Of a DNA stretch of 8,461 nucleotides, positions 1 through 8,461 are shown one piece after another (position 1 is the first letter of the stretch; every line of letters starts with the position of its first letter). The notes under the pieces are model-generated. The model did no database searches and was not told where the DNA came from. It worked only from the letters and a program-made list of their open reading frames with translations. Origin of the DNA: Pseudomonadota bacterium (GTDB lineage Bacteria; Pseudomonadota; Gammaproteobacteria; Halothiobacillales; Halothiobacillaceae). The position numbers and the translations under genes were made by a program. Where the stretch lies: NCBI GenBank assembly GCA_021795795.1, contig JAJYPA010000347.1, positions 1 through 8,461 of the forward strand, in the 5' to 3' direction.

Positions 1-133
1 GGCTCCAAGGTCGAAGCCGGCTACTACGTGGAAAAGCAGGAACGCGACACCCGCAAGACCCGCTGGGAAGAACTCGACGACGACTTCGCCTACGACCCCA
101 ACCAGCTCGACCGCGACGTCGTCACCCGAGGGA

Positions 134-153
134 ATAGCCATGAACATGGTTAT
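134..153. promoter_or_regulatory. 20-bp near-perfect palindrome, candidate operator of the operon
   Basis: ATAGCCATG and CATGGTTAT are inverted repeats separated by AA. Eight of nine base pairs match; the exception is G137 opposite T150. The two-base centre is too short for a stable hairpin loop, so a binding site for a dimeric repressor is more likely than a terminator. It lies a few bases inside the left junction and 62 bp upstream of the hmaA start, where an operator would be expected. No regulator gene is visible in the window and no convincing -35/-10 pair could be assigned, so the function is inferred. Confidence 0.4.
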
Positions 154-204
154 CTGAGTTTGTTTGGCCCTACAAGTTTGATAAAAGGTAGATTAGAAAT
201 GATT

Positions 205-213
205 GAGGCAAGG
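205..213 (+). promoter_or_regulatory. Ribosome-binding site of the helicase gene
   Basis: GAGG at 205-208, followed by AAGG at 210-213, lies just upstream of the GTG at 216. The 7-nt spacing from GAGG is optimal and decides in favour of the GTG start. No ATG that would give a full-length N-terminus lies in this frame nearby. Confidence 0.6.
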
Positions 214-215
214 CA

Positions 216-3200
216 GTGACCAAGCAGCAAACAGATCAGACATTTTTCACGAACGACGAGAACCAGACGTTACTAGACCGGTTCAGGGCGACCCTTGCCG
301 ACACACGACTGTTTGATGTCCTAGTTGGGTATTTTCGTTCCACCGGCTTTTACCAGCTTTGGGAAAGCATCGAACCAATCGAGAAAACCAGGATACTGGT
401 TGGCTTGGGAGTTGATAACGAATCGTATCGCGCATTTGACGTATCCCGTGCCCAATCGGTGCTTGATTTCGAGTCGCACAAACGCACCAAAACCCAATTC
501 CAGGACAACCTTATCGAGGAAATAGAACGATCTGAGGAGTCTGATGACAAGCTGGAATTGGGATTGAAAAAGTTTATAGAGTTTCTGCAAGCTGATTGCC
601 ATGATCCGGTTCAAGATCGTAATCAGGGCGGCAACGGCAAGAAGCTTGAAATCCGCGCGTTCCCTTCAAAAAACATCCACGCCAAGGTCTATATTGGCCG
701 CTTCTCGCCAGATGACCGGGACTACGGCTTCGTTATCACCGGGTCGAGTAACTTCTCCTATTCGGGCTTGGTAGCAAACCGTGAATTTAATGTCGAGTTG
801 CGGCAAAGAAGAGATGTGGAATTCGCCCTTGTCCAATTTGAGGAACTTTGGCAGCAGTCAGTCGATATCTCACAGGATTTCGTTGATACCGTACAGAACA
901 AGACCTGGCTCAACAACGCCATTACCCCGTACGAACTGTATCTGAAGCTTGTTTACGAATACCTGCAAGAGGACATCAACCTGCGGGACGACATTGAAAT
1001 CTTTCTCCCTGAAGGATTCATGCCTCTCCAGTACCAGCAACAGGCTGTCGCGCAGGCCATGAAGAAGCTCAATGAACACAATGGTGTCTTCCTTGCCGAC
1101 GTAGTGGGCTTGGGCAAGACATTCATCGCTGCTCAACTGTTACAGCAAATTAGGGGACGGATATTGGTCATTTGCCCCCCTGTATTGCAGAGTTATTGGG
1201 AAGAAAGCCTGCATGATTTCCGGGTGCCAGCGCGCGTGGAGTCGTTGGGTAAGCTGGACAAGGTTATTCGCTTCGGCCTTGATCGATTCGATTACGTCGT
1301 TGTGGACGAAGCGCACCGCTTTCGTAACGAGGCTACCCGATCCTATGCCGACCTGTTGGATATATGTCGCGGCAAGAAAGTCATCCTCGTCACCGCCACG
1401 CCCCTGAACAACACCATCGACGACATCTTCGCCCAGCTCAAGTTGTTCCAGGTACCAAAGAATTCCACCATACCGGGAATCCCTAACCTGGAACGTTTTT
1501 TTACCTCGTTGCGTAAGCGCTTCCAGGGCCTGGATCGCACTGACCCCGCCTACAAGGCCGCTATCAAAGAGGTTTCCCGAGAAATCCGGGAGCGCATTCT
1601 CAAGCATGTCATGGTCCGCCGTACCCGCACCGATGTGTTGACCTATTTCAAGAAGGATATTCAACAGCAAAACCTATTTTTTCCGGAGGTCCAGGATCCA
1701 CGCCGCATCGTGTATGAATACGAAGGCGCGCTGGAGACTGTTTTCAACGAAACCATCAGGCTGTTACAAGGTTTTCGCTACGCCCGCTATATCCCACTGC
1801 TCTATTACACCGGCAGCAAGCAACTTTCGGAATTCGAACGCCAGCAGCAACGTAACGTTGGCGGCTTCATGAAAGGCATCCTGATCAAGCGCCTGGAGAG
1901 TAGCTTCTATGCTTTCCGCGAGAGCATCCGACGTTTCATTGAGTCTTATGAGCGGTTCATTGCTATGCACCAATCGGGAACCATCTATATCAGCAAGGAC
2001 GTTGATGTCTACGAGTTGTTGGACAACGACGATACTGACGCGCTGGAACGCTATGTGGAGGAAGAAAAAGCTCAAAAATACGCGGCCGAGGATTTTCGTG
2101 GTGATTTTGTTGACGATCTGGAACACGACCTGCAAACCCTGCGTGAAGTGGAAGCGCTATGGCGGGAAGTAAACCAGGATCCCAAGATCGACGCATTCAT
2201 CCACCAACTCACGCACGACACCTCGCTGAAAAGCCGCCGCTTGCTTGTTTTCACGGAATCACGGGAGACCGGCGATTACCTGTTCGACCGGCTGAACCAG
2301 CAGTTCCCCGGTGCTGTCATGTTCTTTAGCAGTAAGGGCGGGCGCACGGGAACGCCCCCTGTTACCCACAGTCCGGTGCTGGCACGCGATCTGATCAAGT
2401 CGGCTTTCGATCCCAATCAGAAAGAAACCAATGACAAATTGCGCATCCTGATTACAACTGATGTGCTCTCAGAAGGGATCAACCTGCACCGTGGCAACGT
2501 GCTCATCAACTACGATCTCCCCTGGAACCCGACCCGTGTTTTGCAACGTGCCGGGCGCGTCAATCGTCTCGGCACCGAGCATCCGCAGATATTCATATAC
2601 AACTTTTTCCCAACCACGCAGACGGATGCGCATCTGGGCCTGGAAGCCAATATCACCAACAAGATTCAGATGTTCCACGACATCCTCGGGGAGGATGCTA
2701 AATACCTTTCCGACGGCGAGGAAATCGGTAGCCAGGAACTTTTCGATACCTTGAACCGTAAACAGGCCTACACCGGCGAAGAAGAAGAAGGGGACTCTGA
2801 ACTCAAATATCTGGAAATGATGCGCAAGCTGCGCGACGAGCAGCCAAAACTGTTCGAGAAGATCAAGCGCTTGCCCAAGAAGGCCCGCTCTGGCCGTCAA
2901 GTCGAGGGGCTGGCGTACGATCAGCTTATTACGTTCTTCCGCATTGGCATGTTGAAGAAACTTTATCTCAACCAAGGTGGGGATAGCGCGGAAATCACTT
3001 TCTTTGACGCAGCCAATTTACTGCAATGCGAGCCGGATGCGTCACGCCACGTCATTCCTAAGGACTACTACCTTTGGCTGGAGACCAACAAGCAACGTTT
3101 CGCCCAGGATACCCTGCAAGATGAGGAGCCCGCGACCTCAGGCGGCGGCCGTTCCAATGCCGCCTATATCGAACGGCGATTAAAAGACAAGGCTTTTCGG

Positions 3201-3461
3201 CATTGCGAGAAATTTACCGATAGCGACGAGGAATTCATCGATGGGATACGTCGCATGATTACCCAAGGGCTGCTGGCCAAGAAAACGGCACAGACCATCA
3301 AAAACGAGTTTGAGAAAACCCTGAATCCGCTGGATATGGTCGCCATACTGCGTAAGCACATTCGCAAAGTCGATGAAGGCGGCCAAACGTCAGCCACTCC
3401 ATCGGGCTCCCGACGGGAAATCATTCTCTCGGGGTATCAGGTTGCTGGAGGCAGGGAATAA
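216..3461 (+). CDS. hmaA: PLD-domain SF2/SNF2-like helicase (Hma system helicase)
   Basis: Predicted cytoplasmic DNA-dependent ATPase of 1081 aa with an N-terminal phospholipase D-type nuclease domain. Seen: PLD half-site H155-x-K157 followed by GSSN (176-179) and N188-R-E190; a Q-motif-like LQYQQQA (~271); Walker A DVVGLGKT (295-302); motif Ia ILVICPP (~316); DEAH box 364-367; motif III TAT (393-395); a long ~270-residue largely helical insert (~405-670); then lobe 2 with motif V (TTDVLSEG, 747-754) and motif VI (QRAGRVNR, 777-784). All helicase motifs look intact. The PLD motif is single and lacks the usual Asp five residues after the Lys. In PLD nucleases two HKD half-sites form one active centre, so dimerisation would be needed. 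The GTG start is supported by a well-spaced GAGG and overlaps the preceding stop. Likely role (inferred): the translocase/effector arm of a methylation-linked anti-phage system with the two downstream genes. DISARM and BREX helicases are alternatives but their partner genes are absent. Symbol letters follow the system acronym from memory. Confidence 0.82.
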   Translation: MTKQQTDQTFFTNDENQTLLDRFRATLADTRLFDVLVGYFRSTGFYQLWESIEPIEKTRILVGLGVDNESYRAFDVSRAQSVLDFESHKRTKTQFQDNLIEEIERSEESDDKLELGLKKFIEFLQADCHDPVQDRNQGGNGKKLEIRAFPSKNIHAKVYIGRFSPDDRDYGFVITGSSNFSYSGLVANREFNVELRQRRDVEFALVQFEELWQQSVDISQDFVDTVQNKTWLNNAITPYELYLKLVYEYLQEDINLRDDIEIFLPEGFMPLQYQQQAVAQAMKKLNEHNGVFLADVVGLGKTFIAAQLLQQIRGRILVICPPVLQSYWEESLHDFRVPARVESLGKLDKVIRFGLDRFDYVVVDEAHRFRNEATRSYADLLDICRGKKVILVTATPLNNTIDDIFAQLKLFQVPKNSTIPGIPNLERFFTSLRKRFQGLDRTDPAYKAAIKEVSREIRERILKHVMVRRTRTDVLTYFKKDIQQQNLFFPEVQDPRRIVYEYEGALETVFNETIRLLQGFRYARYIPLLYYTGSKQLSEFERQQQRNVGGFMKGILIKRLESSFYAFRESIRRFIESYERFIAMHQSGTIYISKDVDVYELLDNDDTDALERYVEEEKAQKYAAEDFRGDFVDDLEHDLQTLREVEALWREVNQDPKIDAFIHQLTHDTSLKSRRLLVFTESRETGDYLFDRLNQQFPGAVMFFSSKGGRTGTPPVTHSPVLARDLIKSAFDPNQKETNDKLRILITTDVLSEGINLHRGNVLINYDLPWNPTRVLQRAGRVNRLGTEHPQIFIYNFFPTTQTDAHLGLEANITNKIQMFHDILGEDAKYLSDGEEIGSQELFDTLNRKQAYTGEEEEGDSELKYLEMMRKLRDEQPKLFEKIKRLPKKARSGRQVEGLAYDQLITFFRIGMLKKLYLNQGGDSAEITFFDAANLLQCEPDASRHVIPKDYYLWLETNKQRFAQDTLQDEEPATSGGGRSNAAYIERRLKDKAFRHCEKFTDSDEEFIDGIRRMITQGLLAKKTAQTIKNEFEKTLNPLDMVAILRKHIRKVDEGGQTSATPSGSRREIILSGYQVAGGRE
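3453..3457 (+). promoter_or_regulatory. Ribosome-binding site of the methyltransferase gene
   Basis: AGGGA lies 7 nt before the ATG at 3465, with a second GGAGG at 3447-3451 further upstream. Both are inside the last codons of the helicase gene, whose stop is only 3 nt before the ATG. This favours coupled translation. Confidence 0.5.
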
Positions 3462-3464
3462 TCA

Positions 3465-6400
3465 ATGGACAAGCAGCAGGCACAGCAAGCGATTCACGAG
3501 CTTTTTACCCAGCCATTTGACCAGACGCATTACCAACACTTTCTACGCAACCTGCTCAACCAGTATGAGGTGCGCGATGGCCACTATACGGGCAATTACA
3601 TACCCGACGCCTTCAAGCATCATATCAACCAGTACTGGCGCATCGGCAAATATGTGGACCCTGATGGCCGCGAACTCGATCTGCTCGTAGTGGAAGTCAA
3701 AAGCCTCACCAAATTGGAACGCGCCCGTTCCAGCCTGCGCAACTTCGCGGTCAATCGCCTCAAGCAGTTCGAGAAGGAAGCCTCCCTAATCGCTTTCTAT
3801 GCTCAGGATGATCAAGGTGCCGACTGGCGCTTTTCCTTCGTCAAGATCGAGCACGAGGCCTATCAGGACGACAAAGGCAAGGTCAAACTCAAGCAGGAAC
3901 TCACCCCCGCAAAACGCTATTCCTACTTGGTAGGCGTGCACGAAAACAGCCACACCGCTAGCAAGCAGCTCTTGCCGCTGCTGCAAATGGATTACGCCGA
4001 CCCGCGTATTGAGGAAATCGAGGCCGCCTTCAGCATTGAAAAGGTCACAGGCGAGTTTTTCGAACAGTACAAGGCGCTGTTCCAGAAGTTGGCGGAGCAT
4101 CTGAAACGGCAAACCTGGTTCAGCAAAGACACTGAGGAAGAGAGCGACCAGCAGGTCAGCCGTTTTGCCAAAAAGCTACTCGGCCAGATCGTCTTTCTCT
4201 ATTTTCTGCAAAAGAAAGGCTGGTTGGGTGTCGCCAAAGACAAAGCGTGGGGCACCGGCAGTAAGCGCTTCATGCGTGAGCGCCACGACCAGACAATCAA
4301 AGCAGGCGGCAGCTACTACCGGGATTTCCTGCAGTATCTGTTCTACGAAGCCTTGGCCGACGAACGCAAAGGCCAGGCCGATCCAGGCTATTACGCCCGC
4401 TTCGACTGCCGGGTTCCTTTCCTGAACGGCGGCCTGTTCGAAGCGGATTACGACTGGCGCAACGAGCACATCGATATACCTAATACGCTCTTCCATAACG
4501 ACGAGAAAAACAAGAACGGCGATCTGGGCACCGGCATCCTAGACGTGTTCGACCGCTATAACTTCACCATCAAGGAAGACGAGCCGCTTGAAAAAGAAGT
4601 CGCGGTGGACCCGGAAATGCTCGGCAAGGTGTTCGAGAACATGCTGGAAGTTACCGAGCGCAAGAGCAAGGGCGCCTTCTACACGCCGCGTGAAATTGTG
4701 CATTACATGTGCCAGGAGAGCTTGATCCACTATCTGGACAACCGGCTTAATACCTACGCTAGCACCCCGGCGCTGGCGGAGCCTCTGGGCGACATGTTCG
4801 GCAACTCTGTCGGGCAGAAAAGTCTCGGCAGCACAGATGTCAAGGTGCCCAAGAGCGATATCGAGACCCTGATCCGCAAAGGCCACTTGGCGCTGGAGAA
4901 CGACACCCGCGTGTTGGCCAAGGGCAAGGAAACCGATACCTACAAATTCCAGTTACCCGAATCGGTGCGCCAACACGCCAAAGCGTTTGACACCGCGCTG
5001 GCTGATATCAAGGTCTGCGACCCAGCCATCGGCTCGGGCGCGTTTCCTGTGGGTCTGCTGCACGAAATCGTCAACGCCCGCTTGGCACTCGCACCCCATA
5101 GCGGCATAAACCACAGTGCATATGACCTCAAGCGCCATGCCATCGGCGAGAGCCTCTACGGCGTGGATATCGACGCTTCCGCCATCGATATCGCCCGTCT
5201 GCGGTTGTGGCTATCGCTAATCGTGGACGAAGAGGACTACGGCAAGATCGAGGCGCTGCCCAACCTGGATTACAAGATCGTGCGGGGGGATTCGCTGGTC
5301 GGCTTCCCGGAAGACTGGAAGAGCCCTGCCTTCGACAAGATCGAGGGGCTGAAGAAACAGTTTTTCGAGGAGTCAGACCACGACAGGAAATCCGAGCTCA
5401 AGAACCAGATTGAGAGAGAGATCCAGCAGCGGCTGGCTGACTCGAAAAGGGTTTTCGGCTGGCAGGTGGATTTCGATTTCCGTTTGTTCTTTTCAGAGGT
5501 CTGGCATTACAAGGGGGGCTTCGATGTGGTCATTGGCAATCCACCTTTCGTGAGCGCTATGGCACTTAAGAAACTGATGGCTCCTGCCAGGTATAGGTTT
5601 CTAAAGTCAATCTTTGAATCTGCCAAAGGTGCAACTGATCTGTACGTACTTTTTTTTGAAAAAGGTTTGAGAATTCTTGCCAATAATAAATCTAGCACGC
5701 TGTCTTTCATTAGCCCCAATAGGTATCTTTCTGCCAGTTATGGAGAGAGCTTGCGAGAGTTTATTTTTAAGAACTGGAAAATTTTACGGATAGCTGACTA
5801 CTCAGATGTTCGAGTTTTTAAAGAAGCGAGCACTTATCCAATTGTTTCGTTCCTGGCCATAGGCTCACCCGGAAAATATGAGATTAACGTGCAGAAATTT
5901 GATGGCACATATCGACTGATTGAGAATAGGATTCTGAGCAGCGAAAAACTAGGGTTTCTAGATGGATATATATGGGGATGGTTACTTAACGATAGACTTC
6001 CGCTTGTAGAGAAGATTATTAAACAAAGTGTGCCTATCTCGAAAATATGCAAAGTCAATGCAACATCCACCGCCAAAGAAGCGGATGAATTTCATGACCT
6101 CATAAACGAAAACTCCGGCTATAAGCTTATCAACACGGGGACGATTGATAGGTTCTGCAGTACTTGGGGGGAAACTGAACTCACCGATAAAAAGAAAAGA
6201 TACCTAACCCCCTATCTTCCGGATGATGGCAAAAACATAAGCAAAATGCGGCATGCGTTATATGCATCAGAAAAGATCATCTTTGCAAAGATTGCGATTA
6301 GAACGGAGGCTTTTTATGACAAATACGGCAAATATGCGTCGGTAAATACGAACTGTTTTCATACATTTAAGAGCTCGGTCGATGCTCGTTATGTACTTGC

Positions 6401-6866
6401 GTGGGCCAACTCTTCACTGTTCCAGTATGTTTTTGAATGCTTTTTTGAAGGGCTAAAAATGCAGGGTGGGTATCTTCTGTACTCTGCGCCAAACCTAGAA
6501 AAGATGTTCATTCTGGAATCCCCTGAGCACCAACAATCAATTTGTGAATTGGTTGATTACCTAATTTCTCTTTGCGGGCAGAAAAATAAAAAGCTAATGG
6601 TTTCATATTTTGATGAAATCATTGATGGAATTTTCTATGAACTCTACTTTGCTGACCAGATTAAGACCGCAAACAAGGAAATTCTGGCTCATTTGGGCCA
6701 CCTGACCCCTGTCACTGACGCCATGAGCGAGGAAGAAAAACTCGCTATCATCCAGCGCGAGTTCGACCGCCTCTACGACCCCCGCCACCCTGTGCGTAAC
6801 CACCTCGAGACCATGGACAGCGTGGAAGTAGTGCGCACCGTCCGCGAAGCATTGCAGAGAAAATAG
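3465..6866 (+). CDS. hmaB: Eco57I-type (type IIG-like) DNA methyltransferase with C-terminal target-recognition region (Hma system methylase)
   Basis: Predicted AdoMet-dependent DNA amino-methyltransferase of 1133 aa, most likely N6-adenine. Seen: an N-terminal domain containing GRELDLLVVEVKS (68-80), which superficially fits a PD-(D/E)XK site (D72, E77, K79); a helical region (~190-390); FYTPRE (405-410), the substrate-side motif typical of gamma-class enzymes; motif I DPAIGSGAF (519-527); motif II YGVDID (565-570); GDS (608-610); and catalytic motif IV NPPF (692-695). The order I, IV, then specificity region is gamma-class. An ~95-residue insert separates FYTPRE from motif I. Residues ~700-1070 should be the target-recognition region; their DNA is markedly AT-rich (32-40% G+C in sampled rows) while both sides are 53-57%, suggesting domain exchange. 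The GC-rich tail (~1073-1133) is probably conserved with the family. It starts 3 nt after hmaA and ends 5 nt before hmaC. It could be a bifunctional type IIG enzyme, but relatives of the N-terminal domain often lack the E-x-K pair, so nuclease activity is doubtful. Confidence 0.85.
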   Translation: MDKQQAQQAIHELFTQPFDQTHYQHFLRNLLNQYEVRDGHYTGNYIPDAFKHHINQYWRIGKYVDPDGRELDLLVVEVKSLTKLERARSSLRNFAVNRLKQFEKEASLIAFYAQDDQGADWRFSFVKIEHEAYQDDKGKVKLKQELTPAKRYSYLVGVHENSHTASKQLLPLLQMDYADPRIEEIEAAFSIEKVTGEFFEQYKALFQKLAEHLKRQTWFSKDTEEESDQQVSRFAKKLLGQIVFLYFLQKKGWLGVAKDKAWGTGSKRFMRERHDQTIKAGGSYYRDFLQYLFYEALADERKGQADPGYYARFDCRVPFLNGGLFEADYDWRNEHIDIPNTLFHNDEKNKNGDLGTGILDVFDRYNFTIKEDEPLEKEVAVDPEMLGKVFENMLEVTERKSKGAFYTPREIVHYMCQESLIHYLDNRLNTYASTPALAEPLGDMFGNSVGQKSLGSTDVKVPKSDIETLIRKGHLALENDTRVLAKGKETDTYKFQLPESVRQHAKAFDTALADIKVCDPAIGSGAFPVGLLHEIVNARLALAPHSGINHSAYDLKRHAIGESLYGVDIDASAIDIARLRLWLSLIVDEEDYGKIEALPNLDYKIVRGDSLVGFPEDWKSPAFDKIEGLKKQFFEESDHDRKSELKNQIEREIQQRLADSKRVFGWQVDFDFRLFFSEVWHYKGGFDVVIGNPPFVSAMALKKLMAPARYRFLKSIFESAKGATDLYVLFFEKGLRILANNKSSTLSFISPNRYLSASYGESLREFIFKNWKILRIADYSDVRVFKEASTYPIVSFLAIGSPGKYEINVQKFDGTYRLIENRILSSEKLGFLDGYIWGWLLNDRLPLVEKIIKQSVPISKICKVNATSTAKEADEFHDLINENSGYKLINTGTIDRFCSTWGETELTDKKKRYLTPYLPDDGKNISKMRHALYASEKIIFAKIAIRTEAFYDKYGKYASVNTNCFHTFKSSVDARYVLAWANSSLFQYVFECFFEGLKMQGGYLLYSAPNLEKMFILESPEHQQSICELVDYLISLCGQKNKKLMVSYFDEIIDGIFYELYFADQIKTANKEILAHLGHLTPVTDAMSEEEKLAIIQREFDRLYDPRHPVRNHLETMDSVEVVRTVREALQRK
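5560..6680 (+). other. AT-rich target-recognition segment within the methyltransferase gene
   Basis: This part of hmaB (residues ~700-1072) begins just after the NPPF motif and ends shortly before the conserved C-terminal tail. Hand counts per 60-base row give 32% at 5641, 40% at 6241 and 33% at 6541, against 53-57% at 5221, 5401 and 6721. Codons shift towards A/T-ending third positions. The boundaries coincide with the expected specificity domain, as if it had been exchanged by recombination between conserved flanks. Borders are good to about 30 bases. Confidence 0.7.
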
Positions 6867-6871
6867 TCGCG

Positions 6872-8461
<1,590 letters not shown>

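Larger units (their letters stand above)
1..219 (+). pseudogene. hsdR: Truncated type I restriction subunit R (HsdR), internal fragment with a foreign tail
   Basis: The reading frame is open from base 1, so the gene begins upstream of the window. The first ~42 residues (beginning GSKVEAGYYVEKQERD and reaching LDRDVVT) match from memory the segment of HsdR that links the first and second RecA-like helicase lobes, where intact proteins continue with PDQIRT-like sequence and lobe 2. Here homology stops at about base 127. The frame continues for ~30 unrelated residues (RGNSHEHGYLSLFG and onward) and ends at TGA 217-219. The product would keep the nuclease and lobe 1 but lack lobe 2 and the C-terminal assembly domain, so it should be inactive as a DNA translocase. 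G+C falls from ~62-65% (1-120) to ~40-47% (121-240), supporting a junction rather than natural divergence. The stop overlaps the hmaA start (GTGA), so translation of the remnant could feed the next gene. The family call is solid; that the gene is broken is an inference from the abrupt loss of homology. Confidence 0.75.

Noticed and set aside
131..139. GGAATAGCC near the left junction resembles GGAATTGGCC at 8311-8320 near the right junction, suggesting a target-site duplication.
   Set aside because: The match is imperfect and short, the right copy lies inside the last codons of hmaC, and the two copies are not placed symmetrically at the junctions.
160..206. Promoter-like hexamers (TTGTTT 160-165, TTGATA 178-183, GATAAA 180-185, TAGAAA 194-199).
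   Set aside because: No pair has a -35 and -10 at 16-18 bp spacing, so no promoter is called.
1140..1670. Long open frames on the minus strand and in other plus frames inside the three genes.
   Set aside because: They are antisense or out-of-frame shadows of strongly supported coding regions, with low-complexity translations and no recognisable domains.
2776..2792. GAAGAAGAAG repeat as a possible phase-variable microsatellite in the helicase gene.
   Set aside because: It is a short run of Glu codons (EEEE) in triplet units; a slip would only add or remove a Glu and not shift the frame.

Overview
The window carries one compact, co-directional three-gene operon (positions 216-8323, all on the + strand) set between two remnants of a type I restriction-modification locus. 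The three proteins are a PLD-domain/SF2 helicase, an Eco57I-type (gamma-class, NPPF) DNA methyltransferase and an SMC/RecF-like AAA ATPase. This helicase-methylase-ATPase trio matches, from memory, the candidate anti-phage system named Hma. The genes are therefore tentatively labelled hmaA, hmaB and hmaC. The match rests on domain content and gene order; no database search was possible.

Organism: the flanking hsdR and hsdM pieces are about 62-68% G+C by hand count over 60-base rows, and their protein sequences resemble type I R-M proteins of high-GC Proteobacteria. The operon itself runs lower (mid-50s in sampled rows of hmaB, and 32-40% in its target-recognition region). This fits a horizontally acquired cassette in a GC-rich, probably beta- or gammaproteobacterial, host. 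The taxonomic guess is weak.

Layout: 1-~127 is an internal piece of hsdR, from between the two helicase lobes. It runs in frame into unrelated AT-richer sequence and stops at 217-219. 128-215 is a short leader with a 20-bp near-perfect palindrome and a GAGG ribosome-binding site. 216-3461 is hmaA (GTG start, overlapping the preceding stop as GTGA). 3465-6866 is hmaB, and 6872-8323 is hmaC. From 8326 to the window end is an internal piece of hsdM, beginning 2 nt after the hmaC stop and running off the window. There is no gene-free stretch longer than about 100 bases, and I found no tRNA, rRNA, CRISPR array, transposase or clear terminator.

How the parts may work together (inference): HmaB would mark host DNA by N6-adenine (or N4-cytosine) methylation at a site read by its C-terminal target-recognition region. 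HmaA could translocate on or remodel DNA and cut it with its PLD nuclease domain. HmaC could act as an ATP-dependent sensor or regulator. The most interesting aspects are the placement of this system precisely between truncated hsdR and hsdM, the sharp base-composition drop confined to the methyltransferase specificity region, the palindrome just inside the left junction, and the unassigned C-terminal domain of the ATPase.
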